From TH-plancto1 sp043777375 (GTDB taxonomy: Bacteria; Planctomycetota; Planctomycetia; Planctomycetales; Planctomycetaceae), in the NCBI GenBank assembly GCA_043777375.1, contig JAYWHX010000005.1, positions 1 through 64,000 of the forward strand: a stretch of 64,000 nt of DNA, given 5' to 3'. Shown here piece after piece: positions 35,709 to 44,310 of the stretch. The notes beneath the pieces were generated by a model, which saw only the letters and a program-made list of their open reading frames with translations, did not search any database and had not been told where the DNA came from. The position numbers and the translations under genes were made by a program. Positions within the stretch are counted from its first letter, which is position 1. Each line of letters starts with the position of its first letter.

Positions 35709-36491
35709 GCCGTCAGGAGAAAAGAGTCTCCTCACCACCCCGCTTGTCGGAGTGGGACCGGCGCTGGTGCGCCAAGGCACTGTCGGTCAACAAGTGTCGC
35801 CTTGCGCTTCGCGAAAGAGCGTTGTTTTGCGGAGCGAAAGGCGACTATGACAGCGACTTGAGGCACGGAGGCACCAAGGGGGAATTCTTTAGCAGCCTTC
35901 GGGGATCTCTGGGGGGATCACACTGAGTGCCCTTGTGTGAGACATTCTGGCTGAAGCCAAAGTCGCAAACTCGCCAGCCGTTCCTTGTCCGGCCAGACTT
36001 TATGGCACTGACATGAACGCTCAACGCTGACGAATTTCCCGCCAAGCCCCGAGGGTGGCGGTCACCTCTGCCTAGCCCGCTGCGCCAGCAAGGGCCGCGT
36101 GCCAGAAACCTCGATTTGCACAGCAAGCGGGCTTCGCTTGTCGCCTTTCTCACCGAAAAAGAATGCCGTCTCACTGATTGAATCGCGCCCCGGACCAGTC
36201 GGTCGACTCATCGCCCAGGAGATAGGCGTCCGGCACGCGGCCCTTGCTGGCGCAGCGGGCTGGACTTGGGGCGTTTTCAAAGGTGCCATAAAATCTGGCC
36301 GCACACGTCGTTCCCGAATCGGGGGTTTTCCTTGTGCGATCATGGTCCAATGGTTCAGAATGACCGTTGCGGTTCGCGAAGGTGAGCCGTCCCGCCTGAT
36401 TCCGCCCACCTGGACCTCGGTTCTCATGCACGCGTATCAAGACTGCGTCCCTGCGATCCGCTGTCAACTCCTGTCGTGCTGAGTTCCCTCC
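35709..36491. other. 783-base repeat-rich non-coding region
   Basis: No plausible gene is seen; open frames here carry only the low-complexity peptides that repeats produce. A loose hairpin with GTCGCCTT and AAGGCGAC ends lies near 35798-35845, and a composite inverted repeat occupies 35991-36300. The region is immediately upstream of the cytochrome b gene, where a Rieske gene might be expected. Confidence 0.6.
35991..36300. repeat. Composite 310-base inverted-repeat element
   Basis: Two nested inverted matches share the same order. The outer pair, 35991-36008 and 36283-36300, is 18 bases with one mismatch (GGCCAGACTTTATGGCAC against the complement of the right arm). The inner pair, 36074-36103 and 36232-36261, is 30 bases and perfect (core GCGCCAGCAAGGGCCGCG). 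The inner unit recurs in part at 18487-18506. The element has no reading frame of its own and looks like a non-autonomous element or fused repeats. Confidence 0.75.
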
Positions 36492-38393
36492 ATGATTAAT
36501 AGCCTCCTCGCGTGGTTTGATGATCGGACCGGTTACCGGAAGATCATGCATGAAGCTCTGTTCGAGAGCATTCCCGGCGGCGCTCGCTGGCGATATGTCT
36601 GGGGTAGTACGCTGGTCTTCACCTTCGTGTTACAGATGATCACCGGCGTCCTGTTGTGGACCGCCTACAGCCCCAGCACGAAGACTGCCTGGGAAAGCGT
36701 CTACTACATCCAGAACGAGATGACCCTGGGCTGGCTGGTTCGTGGAATCCACCATTTCGCCGCTCAGGCGATGATCATCCTGATGGTGATCCACGTGGTC
36801 CAAGTCGTCATAGACGGAGCCTACAAGGCCCCGCGCGAACTGAATTTTTGGCTCGGTCTTGTCCTGATGCAAATCGTGATGGGACTGGGGCTGACCGGGT
36901 ATCTGCTGCCCTGGGATCAGAAGGGTTACTACGCCACGCAGGTCGCCACCGAGATCATGGGCTCGACTCCGGTGGTGGGCCCCTCGATCCAAAAGATCGC
37001 CCAAGGCGGCAGCGAGTATGGCCATCATACGCTCACTCGCTTCTTCGCCATGCACGCAGGTGTCTTGCCCGCACTCCTCGTCGGGTTTCTCGTCCTGCAC
37101 ATCGCCGTCTTCCGCCGACATGGCATCACTCCCGCAGAGCCACGCAAGAAGCCAGATGGCATGTTCTGGCCCGACCAGATTCTAATGGACGGAGTCGCGT
37201 GCCTGACCATTCTGGCCGCGCTCATGGGGCTGTCGCTCTACTACCATGGAGCCGAACTCAGCGCCCCGGCGAACCCCGCCGAAGCCTACAACGCCGCTCG
37301 TCCCGAGTGGTACTACATGTTCCTGTTCCGCTTCCTCAAGTTCGAGTGGGTCTCCCAACTCGGCGAGATGACGCATCTGGGAGAAGCGTTCGGCGCCATC
37401 GTGATTCCCGGAATCCTGATGACTATTCTGGCTGCGATGCCGATCATTGGCCGTAAGCGCGCCGGGCACGTGTTCAACGTGGCATTCCTGTTCATCGTCA
37501 TGCTCGGTGCCGGCAGCTTGACCGGGTATGCCCTCTACGAAGACTGGTTCCAGGACGACGCCGACAGCCGGGATTTTCGAGCAGCTGTGGATCAGGCGCA
37601 TCTCGATGGGGCGCGGACAGTGGAACTCGCGCAGTCACCCACCGGGATTCCGGCCGATGGGGCGATTTCGCTCTTGCGGAACGACCCACTGACGCAAGGA
37701 TCACAGATGTTCAAGACTTACTGCTTGGATTGCCACCAATCGGCGGGCATGATTTCCGCGTCGAAGTCGCAAGGCCCACAACTCGTCGATTTGCTGCATC
37801 GCGAGAACGTCAACTTCGGTAGCCGCGACTGGATCAAGTCGGTGTTGTTGGATTTCGAGGGGCACTTCGCCTCTCTGAAGAACATCACCGAGGCCAACGG
37901 CATGTCGCCCGAGCGAGCTGCATCGGCAGCTGCGATTTTAAGTGGCTCGATGAAGGACTGGTCGGCGACCAACGCCCCACTGCTGAAAGATCCCGCCAAC
38001 GCCGCCGACTTCGCAGCGCTGGTCGAGTTTCTGTATGCCCAGGGCGACCGCGCTGACGCCTTGCCAGATGACGATGCGAAGGTCCAGCGGGGCAGCGAGA
38101 TCTTTGCCAATGGCAAGCTGACACAAGGCGAATTCGATTCCGCCTGCCTGTCATGCCACTCGATGAAATCGCTGGAAGCACCCGAAGCCTCAGCCAATTT
38201 TCCAATCCTGACAGGCTACGCCGGGAAAGAGTGGCTGAAGCAGTTCATCTCCGACCCCCAAGCCCACTACGCCGGCGGCGATTCCGGGAACAACGTCATG
38301 CCTGGCTTCAAGGACCAGCTCACCGCGAAGGAACTCGACCTGCTGGTCCGTTTCCTGACCGGGGATTACTACCAGAGCGAACTCAAACCGTAG
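36492..38393 (+). CDS. Cytochrome b fused to a C-terminal di-haem cytochrome c domain
   Basis: This is the quinol-oxidising cytochrome of a bc-type complex. Residues 1-330 are a complete cytochrome b of eight helices. Haem ligands are His87/His101 in the second helix and His188/His203 in the fourth; the 15-residue spacing is of the b6 type. The Qo-site PEWY motif is at 271-274. Two c-type haem sites follow outside the membrane at Cys411-x-x-Cys414-His415 and Cys552-x-x-Cys555-His556, so cytochrome b and c subunits are one chain of 633 residues. No Rieske gene adjoins it. Electrons could pass to the downstream cbb3-type oxidase (inference). Confidence 0.93.
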   Translation: MINSLLAWFDDRTGYRKIMHEALFESIPGGARWRYVWGSTLVFTFVLQMITGVLLWTAYSPSTKTAWESVYYIQNEMTLGWLVRGIHHFAAQAMIILMVIHVVQVVIDGAYKAPRELNFWLGLVLMQIVMGLGLTGYLLPWDQKGYYATQVATEIMGSTPVVGPSIQKIAQGGSEYGHHTLTRFFAMHAGVLPALLVGFLVLHIAVFRRHGITPAEPRKKPDGMFWPDQILMDGVACLTILAALMGLSLYYHGAELSAPANPAEAYNAARPEWYYMFLFRFLKFEWVSQLGEMTHLGEAFGAIVIPGILMTILAAMPIIGRKRAGHVFNVAFLFIVMLGAGSLTGYALYEDWFQDDADSRDFRAAVDQAHLDGARTVELAQSPTGIPADGAISLLRNDPLTQGSQMFKTYCLDCHQSAGMISASKSQGPQLVDLLHRENVNFGSRDWIKSVLLDFEGHFASLKNITEANGMSPERAASAAAILSGSMKDWSATNAPLLKDPANAADFAALVEFLYAQGDRADALPDDDAKVQRGSEIFANGKLTQGEFDSACLSCHSMKSLEAPEASANFPILTGYAGKEWLKQFISDPQAHYAGGDSGNNVMPGFKDQLTAKELDLLVRFLTGDYYQSELKP

Positions 38394-38543
38394 CAGAGTT
38401 CGTCAGAATTCTGCCGTCTCAATCCGAATCCCGAAGAGCCAATCCTCTCCTCGGAACTCTGGCGAATTCCTCGATCACCAAAGACCGCCGAATCGGATGA
38501 CGGTAGACTGAACGAGCTGCCCTCAGTGCTAGGAGTGCGTTTC

Positions 38544-38816
38544 ATGGAGATCGCGACAGCGGATTTGGCTGATGCCCTCTTTCGAGAGAAGGTACTCCGC
38601 GCCCGGCAACAGACTCCCAGCGAGAAATGGGCGATCTGTTTCGAACTCCACGAACTCGCGATCGCAACTATGCGGGCCGGGATTGTGGCTCAGTTCCCTG
38701 AGCGAGACGACTCCGGGATTGCTGCCGAACTCGACCGCCGACTGCGAATTCGAAGGCAGTTGGAAGAACAGGGGATCTACGTCCCGATTCCTGATGCGGA
38801 GCCACCCTGCCCATGA
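38544..38816 (+). CDS. Small helical partner protein of a minimal nucleotidyltransferase (module copy 2)
   Basis: This 90-residue protein begins 'MEIATADLADALF' and has the helical block 'TPSEKWAICFELHELAI', 'GIVAQFPERDDSGIAAEL' and 'RRLRIRR'. The T-x-x-EK-x-A / GI / P / D-x-x-I-x-AE / RR pattern matches the small protein at 16122-16367. The last four bases overlap the start of the transferase gene (ATGA). The ATG at 38544 is preferred to a GTG 18 bases upstream. The product is cytoplasmic with no known fold. Confidence 0.75.
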   Translation: MEIATADLADALFREKVLRARQQTPSEKWAICFELHELAIATMRAGIVAQFPERDDSGIAAELDRRLRIRRQLEEQGIYVPIPDAEPPCP

Positions 38817-39370
38817 ATGGAATGCAGGCCGCTGCCCGCCTTGTCGATGCCTTCGAAGCGGCAACGATTGACTACATGGTTGTGGGGTCGTTGTCGAGCA
38901 GTTTTTATGGGATCGCCCGCTCGACGTACGATGCGGATTTTGTCGTGGACGCTTCTGTCGCTGAAATGCAGCGGGCCATCTCGGGACTCGGAAGTGATTT
39001 TCGAATGGAATCGCAGCTCTCTTTCGAGATGTTGACGGGAACCACCCGTCGTGTGATTCATCTTCGCGACAGCTCCTTTGTCATTGAACTCTTTCAGTTG
39101 AGCCGGGATCCGTTCGACATTGCGAGGTTTCAGCGAAAAGTGCGAAAGCAACTCCCGGTCGTGGCCCGCGTCGTGTTCGTTCCGACGGCAGAAGATGTCA
39201 TCATCATGAAATTGAAGTGGGGACGTCCTAAAGACTTGGATGATGTTCGCGGTGTAATTGCCGTTCAGTCGAACTGCCTCGATTGGGACTACATCCACCA
39301 GTGGACAGCCCAACATGGAACGCAAACCCGATTAGACCAGATTCGTACGGCTCTTCCTCCGTCGGACTAA
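38813..39370 (+). CDS. Minimal nucleotidyltransferase-fold protein (module copy 2)
   Basis: This 185-residue paralogue of the protein at 16354 carries Gly25-Ser26, Arg36, Asp40-x-Asp42 and Asp46 at identical residue numbers ('YMVVGSLSSSFYG', 'YDADFVVD'). The third carboxylate position appears as glutamate ('FVIELFQL'). The C-terminal half keeps 'EDVIIMKL', a conserved aspartate-GV and 'LDWDYIHQW', matching 'EDVIISKM' and 'LDRDYIQKW' in copy 1. The ATGA overlap with the upstream small gene indicates coupled translation. The pair lies between the cytochrome b-c gene and the cytochrome c/cbb3 genes. Confidence 0.8.
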   Translation: MNGMQAAARLVDAFEAATIDYMVVGSLSSSFYGIARSTYDADFVVDASVAEMQRAISGLGSDFRMESQLSFEMLTGTTRRVIHLRDSSFVIELFQLSRDPFDIARFQRKVRKQLPVVARVVFVPTAEDVIIMKLKWGRPKDLDDVRGVIAVQSNCLDWDYIHQWTAQHGTQTRLDQIRTALPPSD

Positions 39371-39758
39371 TAACCGTCGTTGAGTCTCCCAAGTGTCCAA
39401 GACGCTCATGTGTGCAAGAACCGCACACTCATGTGTGCGGGTTGAGCCCGTCATCGCACGGCAAACAGGGATCGCGGTTCTTCGATCTTCGTTCGAAGAC
39501 CACGAGAAACCCCGAGATGTGCGACCTCTTCTCAGTCGTAAGACAGCCGTCCACCACGGATTCCCGATCTTTGCGGGAAATCTCATCGACAAACCGAGTT
39601 GGCATCAGTCTTGCTTTTAGTAGCTCATGCAGTGGTGGGGAATTCACGCGAACATCAGCGTTGAGTCTCCTCCAGTGGCATGTCGTGGGATGACGCCCCG
39701 CTCTGGCAGCGGTGTCGTCACTCGACGTCGAAGGCTCGTTCGTCCTTGGGAGTCTGTT
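39371..39758. other. Intergenic region with a REP-like hairpin
   Basis: These 388 bases carry no convincing gene. A tetraloop palindrome CCGCACAC-TCAT-GTGTGCGG lies at 39421-39440, and the 11-mer CTCATGTGTGC also occurs at 39405-39415. The open frame that continues into the cytochrome c gene from 39627 shows no family similarity. Confidence 0.55.
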
Positions 39759-40799
39759 GTGTCGTTTCGTAAAACGATTGGGATCTGGGCACTGGGAGTC
39801 AGCTGGTTGGCCAGTGGTTGCGAACGTCCGGTCGACCCGGAGTTCCTGTCCAGCGAACGCGCGGGCAAGCTCACAGCTGAGTTGCAGGCCACGCTCAAAA
39901 CGGAACTAGTTGACAAGACCGGAACCTATGCCCACCCCAAATTAATTGGGGACGAACTGGGTGTGGACTTGGCGAAAGGCCAAGCGGTCTACCAGCTGCG
40001 CTGTGTGCAGTGCCACGGAATCAGCGGCGATGGTGCTGGTCCGGCAGCTGCGTCACTATACCCTCGTCCTCGCGACTACCGACGCGGCGTGTTTAAGTTT
40101 ACCTCGACTCCGTACGGTGCGCGTCCGCTGGCAAGTGATCTGGTGCGTACCGTTCGAGCGGGGATTCATGGTACCTCCATGCCGTCGTTCAATCTGCTCC
40201 CGAAAGAGGAGATTGAAGCGGTCGTCCACTATGTCCTGACTCTGACACGGCGTGGTGAGTACGAGGAAGAGCTGACCGCTCTCGCTGAAAACGAAGAGGC
40301 CCTCGAACAAGAGGCGATCCAAGAAGAAGCTTTTCCTCGCGTCATGCAACGCTGGAATACCGCAGAGTCCCAGCAGGTTCAACAGCTGACCCCACAACCG
40401 AAATTCACCGCAGAGCATGTCGCGTTGGGGAAGCAGGCTTTCCTCACGGTCGGCTGTGCGAAATGTCACGGTGAAGACGGACGAGGGCAGATGTCCGACA
40501 ACATTGGTAAGGACCTTTGGGGCCAAACCACGCGAGCGGCGGACCTGACCTCGGGAATGCTGCACGGCGGGCAGCGGCCACTCGACATCTACCGGCGAAT
40601 CTATTCGGGAATCAACGGTACGCCGATGCCCGGTTTTGCTTCGTCTCTTCAAAGTCAGCCTGACACGATCTGGCATCTGGTCGCGTATGTGAAGTACATC
40701 TCGAACCGCCGTCGTGAAGGTGAGTTGCCTCCTCCGGGACCAATCAAGCCCTATGTCCCGGCTGAGGTCACTCTCACTCCGGTCGCCCTGACCGAGTAG
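39759..40799 (+). CDS. Di-haem cytochrome c lipoprotein
   Basis: With the GTG at 39759 the product begins 'MSFRKTIGIWALGVSWLASGC', a textbook lipoprotein signal whose Cys would be lipidated; this decides the start (an ATG at 39690 adds 23 residues). Two cytochrome c domains follow, with haem sites Cys82-x-x-Cys85-His86 ('CVQCHG') and Cys233-x-x-Cys236-His237 ('CAKCHG'). Axial methionines are probably in 'TSMPSF' and 'TPMPGF'. The gene heads the cbb3 oxidase cluster and is a candidate electron donor or the functional replacement for the CcoP subunit, which is otherwise absent. Confidence 0.88.
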   Translation: MSFRKTIGIWALGVSWLASGCERPVDPEFLSSERAGKLTAELQATLKTELVDKTGTYAHPKLIGDELGVDLAKGQAVYQLRCVQCHGISGDGAGPAAASLYPRPRDYRRGVFKFTSTPYGARPLASDLVRTVRAGIHGTSMPSFNLLPKEEIEAVVHYVLTLTRRGEYEEELTALAENEEALEQEAIQEEAFPRVMQRWNTAESQQVQQLTPQPKFTAEHVALGKQAFLTVGCAKCHGEDGRGQMSDNIGKDLWGQTTRAADLTSGMLHGGQRPLDIYRRIYSGINGTPMPGFASSLQSQPDTIWHLVAYVKYISNRRREGELPPPGPIKPYVPAEVTLTPVALTE

Positions 40800-40873
40800 G
40801 CCGCTTTGCCCGCCTGCGTCGAGCGTTACGGCCCTTCTCGTGTTCCTTCTTATCTCAGTCATTGCTCCCCTCG

Positions 40874-41572
40874 ATGTCGCCCGGAGAGTCTCCAGTGAGT
40901 GATCTCAACACACTAAAGCAAGAACTCGCGACCCTCCGCTCCCGCATGGAATCTGTGCAGGACCAGATCGCTGCTGTCGACGGAACACCTGTGTCTTCAT
41001 TGGCGTGGGCTCCTTCTTCCACGGAGTTCTACACTGCGTATTACGCGACGACCGGATTCATGCTCGGGGCGCTTGGCGCACTGGCCAGCCTGCTCGTGAA
41101 CGTCGTCTCAGCCCCGGTCGTCGGGAAGAGCCCTCTCGAGCTGATTCGCGTCTATCTCACGTTTCCACTTGGTGAGCGAGCTCTCGCATTGGCCTCCGGC
41201 AGCAAGGACATCTACGCCATCCCCGATGGCATGATTCTGTCGATGGGCTGTTGCCTGTACATCGGGACGGGGATGCTGTTGGGGGTTCCGTTCCATGTGG
41301 CCCTCATGCGATTTACCAATGGGAAATCGCTCGGAGTCCGGCTCGGATTCGCCACGGTCATGGCTCTGCTGCTGTGGTTCGTGAACTTCTATCTCGTGCT
41401 CAGTTGGTTGCAGCCCATGCTGTTCGGAGGGCGCTGGATTACTGATCCAGCTGTGCTTCCTCCCTGGGTGGCTGCTGTCACCCATGTGATCTTTGGCTGG
41501 ACGATGGCTCTGTTGGCTCCACTGGGCCGATTCGTCCCATACCAGCAACCGACGACTCAAGTATCACACTGA
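40874..41572 (+). CDS. Polytopic membrane protein of the cbb3 oxidase cluster
   Basis: This protein of about 232 residues has a short coiled-coil N-terminus ('LNTLKQELATLRSRMESVQD') and four hydrophobic segments ('TGFMLGALGALASLLVNVV', 'MILSMGCCLYIGTGMLLGV', 'FATVMALLLWFVNFYLVLS', 'AVTHVIFGWTMALLAPL'). I do not recognise a family. The position between the cytochrome c lipoprotein and ccoN suggests an oxidase-associated or assembly role. Start is uncertain: TTG 40862, ATG 40874 and GTG 40895 are all in frame. Confidence 0.72.
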   Translation: MSPGESPVSDLNTLKQELATLRSRMESVQDQIAAVDGTPVSSLAWAPSSTEFYTAYYATTGFMLGALGALASLLVNVVSAPVVGKSPLELIRVYLTFPLGERALALASGSKDIYAIPDGMILSMGCCLYIGTGMLLGVPFHVALMRFTNGKSLGVRLGFATVMALLLWFVNFYLVLSWLQPMLFGGRWITDPAVLPPWVAAVTHVIFGWTMALLAPLGRFVPYQQPTTQVSH

Positions 41573-41631
41573 TTCTTTGCTGCTCCGTATCGCTTGATCT
41601 GCCCCTTGAATGTCCTGAATTCCTGAGCGCC

Positions 41632-43056
41632 ATGAACACTGCCCTCCACACTAATTCATCCGCTGAGATCCCTCGGCATGAGAGCCTGGTCGAAGAGCGG
41701 CTGGTCTTCTGGTACTTCGCCGCCGCACTCAGCTACATGCTGATCTCGATGCTCGGCGGCATCCTGATGGGACTCCAACTGCTCAGTTGGAATCCCTTAC
41801 CTCACTGGGAAGTGTTGTCGCCCGGTCGCTGGCGAATGGTGCATACGAACGCCATTGCATATGGCTTTCTCGCGAATGGATTTCTGGGAATGATGCACTG
41901 GGTGGTGCCGCGTGTGTCGTTGCGACCTGTGCTGGATAAGCGTCTGTCGTATTTCATCTTCGCCGCCTGGCAAGTGGTGGTGCTATCGACAGCTGTGGGC
42001 CTGCTGCTGGGTGAAGCCCAAGGCATCGAATGGGGCGAGACTCCTGTCTGGATTGATCCGCTGGCCCAGGTCGGTTTGCTGCTGGTAGCGATCAACTTCG
42101 GCTACCCGATTATCAAGGTCAAGGGGCCGATGTATGTGACCCTGTGGTATTTCCTCGCTGCTCTCATCTGGACTTTTCTGACCTATGCCATGGGGAACTT
42201 TGTCCCACAGTATTGCGTCTCGGGTTCCGCAGCTGGGGCTGTGGGAGGGCTGTTCATTCATGACTTGGTCGGACTGTTCGTGACTCCCCTGGGCTGGGGC
42301 ATGATGTACTACTTCGTGCCGATTCTGCTGAAGCGTCCGATGTGGAGTCACGGGCTATCGCTGGTGGGGTTTTGGGGCTTGGCATTCTTCTACCCTCTGC
42401 AAGGCATCCACCACTTTCTGTACACACCGATTCCGATGTTCCTGCAGTACGGTGCGGTGTTGTCGACCATTGCTCTCGAGTTCGTCGTGCTAACAGTCAT
42501 CCTCAACTTCATCGGCACCCTCAAGGGGACCGGGATGCTGTGTCTGACCAACTTGCCGCTGCGGTACTTCTACACCGGAATCCTATTCTACTTCCTGACC
42601 TGCTTACAGTGTGCCTTACAGGTGACGCTGACGTTCCAGGCTTTGATTCACTTCACCGACTGGGTCGTCGGACATGCCCACATGGTCATGTTCGGAGTGT
42701 TCAGCATGTGGCAGCTGGGGATGATGACCTATCTGGTTCCGCGCCTGCTGAAGACCGAATGGTACAAACCCGAATGGTGCGAGTGGCACTACTGGGCATC
42801 CGCAGGCGGGCTGAGTGTGATGGCAGGCGACCTGATGCTCGGCGGCCTGTTCCAAGGTTGGTCTTGGGCGGCGCTGCAACCGTGGGATAACTCCATCCAA
42901 GTCTCGCTTCCCTTCTGGGCCGTTCGCATCTTCGCCGGGCTGGTCATGTTCTGGGCTCAGTTACTGTTCGTGTGGAACCTGTACAAGACTTGGCAGAAAT
43001 CGCCACTGAGAACTGGCGTAGAGACAACTTCCGCCATCGTGGCGTCCACGATCTAG
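41632..43056 (+). CDS. ccoN: cbb3-type cytochrome c oxidase subunit I
   Basis: This catalytic subunit of a high-affinity oxygen reductase has 474 residues and 12 helices. Ligands line up with known CcoN proteins. The CuB histidines are His210 ('LFIHDLVG'), His260 and His261 ('GIHHFLY'); haem b3 and low-spin haem b ligands are His348 and His350 in 'VVGHAHMVMFG'. The low-spin haem partner is in 'HTNAIAYGFLANGFLGMMHW' near residue 66. The region after the first CuB histidine reads DLVG where classical CcoN has NAVG. Confidence 0.95.
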   Translation: MNTALHTNSSAEIPRHESLVEERLVFWYFAAALSYMLISMLGGILMGLQLLSWNPLPHWEVLSPGRWRMVHTNAIAYGFLANGFLGMMHWVVPRVSLRPVLDKRLSYFIFAAWQVVVLSTAVGLLLGEAQGIEWGETPVWIDPLAQVGLLLVAINFGYPIIKVKGPMYVTLWYFLAALIWTFLTYAMGNFVPQYCVSGSAAGAVGGLFIHDLVGLFVTPLGWGMMYYFVPILLKRPMWSHGLSLVGFWGLAFFYPLQGIHHFLYTPIPMFLQYGAVLSTIALEFVVLTVILNFIGTLKGTGMLCLTNLPLRYFYTGILFYFLTCLQCALQVTLTFQALIHFTDWVVGHAHMVMFGVFSMWQLGMMTYLVPRLLKTEWYKPEWCEWHYWASAGGLSVMAGDLMLGGLFQGWSWAALQPWDNSIQVSLPFWAVRIFAGLVMFWAQLLFVWNLYKTWQKSPLRTGVETTSAIVASTI

Positions 43057-43118
43057 GCAATTCGGGGGAACACAAATCTCCTCCTCTTCTCACTCACCTC
43101 TGACCCCAGTGCCCCATC

Positions 43119-43811
43119 ATGTTCGAAAGTAAATCTGGTATCCTTCTGGTCGCTGGCGTTGGGTTCTTCGGCCTCGCGTTCCTGTCGAACGCGGTCGTCC
43201 CGGCCATGATGTACCGCCACCTGCCCGAGAAGTCGGTCAAGGAACTGGTCAACGGCAACGTCCGCTACCAGTTCGAAGACCTCGCCCAACGCTACCCAGA
43301 CTCCTTCAAATCAGCGTTTGGCGAGCCGCCCGCCGATCCGGAACAGGCAGCTGCGTGGTACAACGAGAAGTGTGCCGAAGCCCTGACTATCGGCCGCAAG
43401 ATCTATACCGGAGAAGGGTGCTGGCACTGCCACAGTCAGTTTGTGCGACCAGTCTCGAATGAAGATCGTCGCTGGGGACCGGTCTCCAAGACGTGGGAAT
43501 ATCAGAACGAACTCCAGCGACCCGTGATGTTCGGAACACGACGAGTCGGCCCCGATCTGTCCCGCGAAGGGGGGCGCCGGTCGAACGATTGGCATGCCGT
43601 TCACTTCTTCAAACCCACGACACTCTCCGCCGATTCGCCGATGCCGCAATACCCGTGGCTGTTTGATGGCTCAGCTGACAAACCCAACAAACGCGGCCTC
43701 GCTCTGATCACCTACGTCCAGTGGCTCGGTTCGTGGCTCGACAGCTACCCGTACTACGAGGACTACGAAGCCACCAAGATCCTGCCAGCTGCGAAAGCGG
43801 CGGAGGAGTAA
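43119..43811 (+). CDS. ccoO: cbb3-type cytochrome c oxidase mono-haem subunit II
   Basis: This membrane-anchored mono-haem cytochrome c has 230 residues. The N-terminal anchor is 'GILLVAGVGFFGLAFLSNAVV', and the haem site is Cys101-x-x-Cys104-His105 in 'EGCWHCHSQFVRPV', which is the diagnostic CcoO sequence. 'GTRRVGPDLSREGGRRSNDWH' follows as in the family, and an axial methionine lies in 'SPMPQYPWL'. It passes electrons to CcoN. Confidence 0.95.
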   Translation: MFESKSGILLVAGVGFFGLAFLSNAVVPAMMYRHLPEKSVKELVNGNVRYQFEDLAQRYPDSFKSAFGEPPADPEQAAAWYNEKCAEALTIGRKIYTGEGCWHCHSQFVRPVSNEDRRWGPVSKTWEYQNELQRPVMFGTRRVGPDLSREGGRRSNDWHAVHFFKPTTLSADSPMPQYPWLFDGSADKPNKRGLALITYVQWLGSWLDSYPYYEDYEATKILPAAKAAEE

Positions 43812-43945
43812 GCGGTCAGCGGTCAGCAATCAGCCAAAGAGGCGCCGCGATAAGTATTGCTGCCGATTGATACCGACGATGCTTGAAGAACAACGCCCCT
43901 CTCCCTCTGGCTGACCGCTGATCCCTGACAGCTCTTCCCCCGCAA
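43812..43945. repeat. Inverted repeat with GGTCAGC units
   Basis: An 'agcggtcagcggtcagc' stretch right after ccoO (43812 onward) is partly complementary to 'ggctgaccgctgatccc' near 43909-43925. It fills the 142-base gap before the next membrane-protein gene. Confidence 0.55.
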
Positions 43946-43953
43946 GGTCCATT

Positions 43954-44265
43954 ATGTCCCATCCTGTTGCCCACCGAGTGCCTTTTTGGACCTGGCTTGT
44001 CGGAGCTGCGGTTCTCATCCCCAGTCTCCTGGGCTTCGCCAACAAGTTCCTCGATCTGATGATCGTGGCTTCCGGCGATCAGGAGGGGGCGTTCGCGCTG
44101 ACACCGATCCTGAACTATCTGTTCGCCACAGCGGGTTTCTTCTGCATGCTGATGTGGGCCGTGACGCAAGGTGCATTCCATGACCTGAATCAACCAAGCC
44201 GCGAGATGTTTGAGAACGAACTCGAACTGGAGCGGATGACGGCAGAGGGCCCACGGAGCTTGTAA
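43954..44265 (+). CDS. Small membrane protein of the cbb3 cluster
   Basis: This 103-residue protein has two membrane helices ('WTWLVGAAVLIPSLLGFANK' and 'LNYLFATAGFFCMLMWAVT') and a charged C-terminal tail. No family is recognised. Its place between ccoO and the copper ATPase suggests an accessory oxidase subunit or assembly factor (inference). Confidence 0.75.
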   Translation: MSHPVAHRVPFWTWLVGAAVLIPSLLGFANKFLDLMIVASGDQEGAFALTPILNYLFATAGFFCMLMWAVTQGAFHDLNQPSREMFENELELERMTAEGPRSL

Positions 44266-44310
44266 TCGGTCGTTCATCACTCACCATTCCAAGAATCATT
44301 CGGAGACATG

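Noticed and set aside
39405..39440. Possible CRISPR-like direct repeat (CTCATGTGTGC twice)
   Set aside because: Only two copies 23 bases apart, part of one hairpin, with no array and no cas genes.
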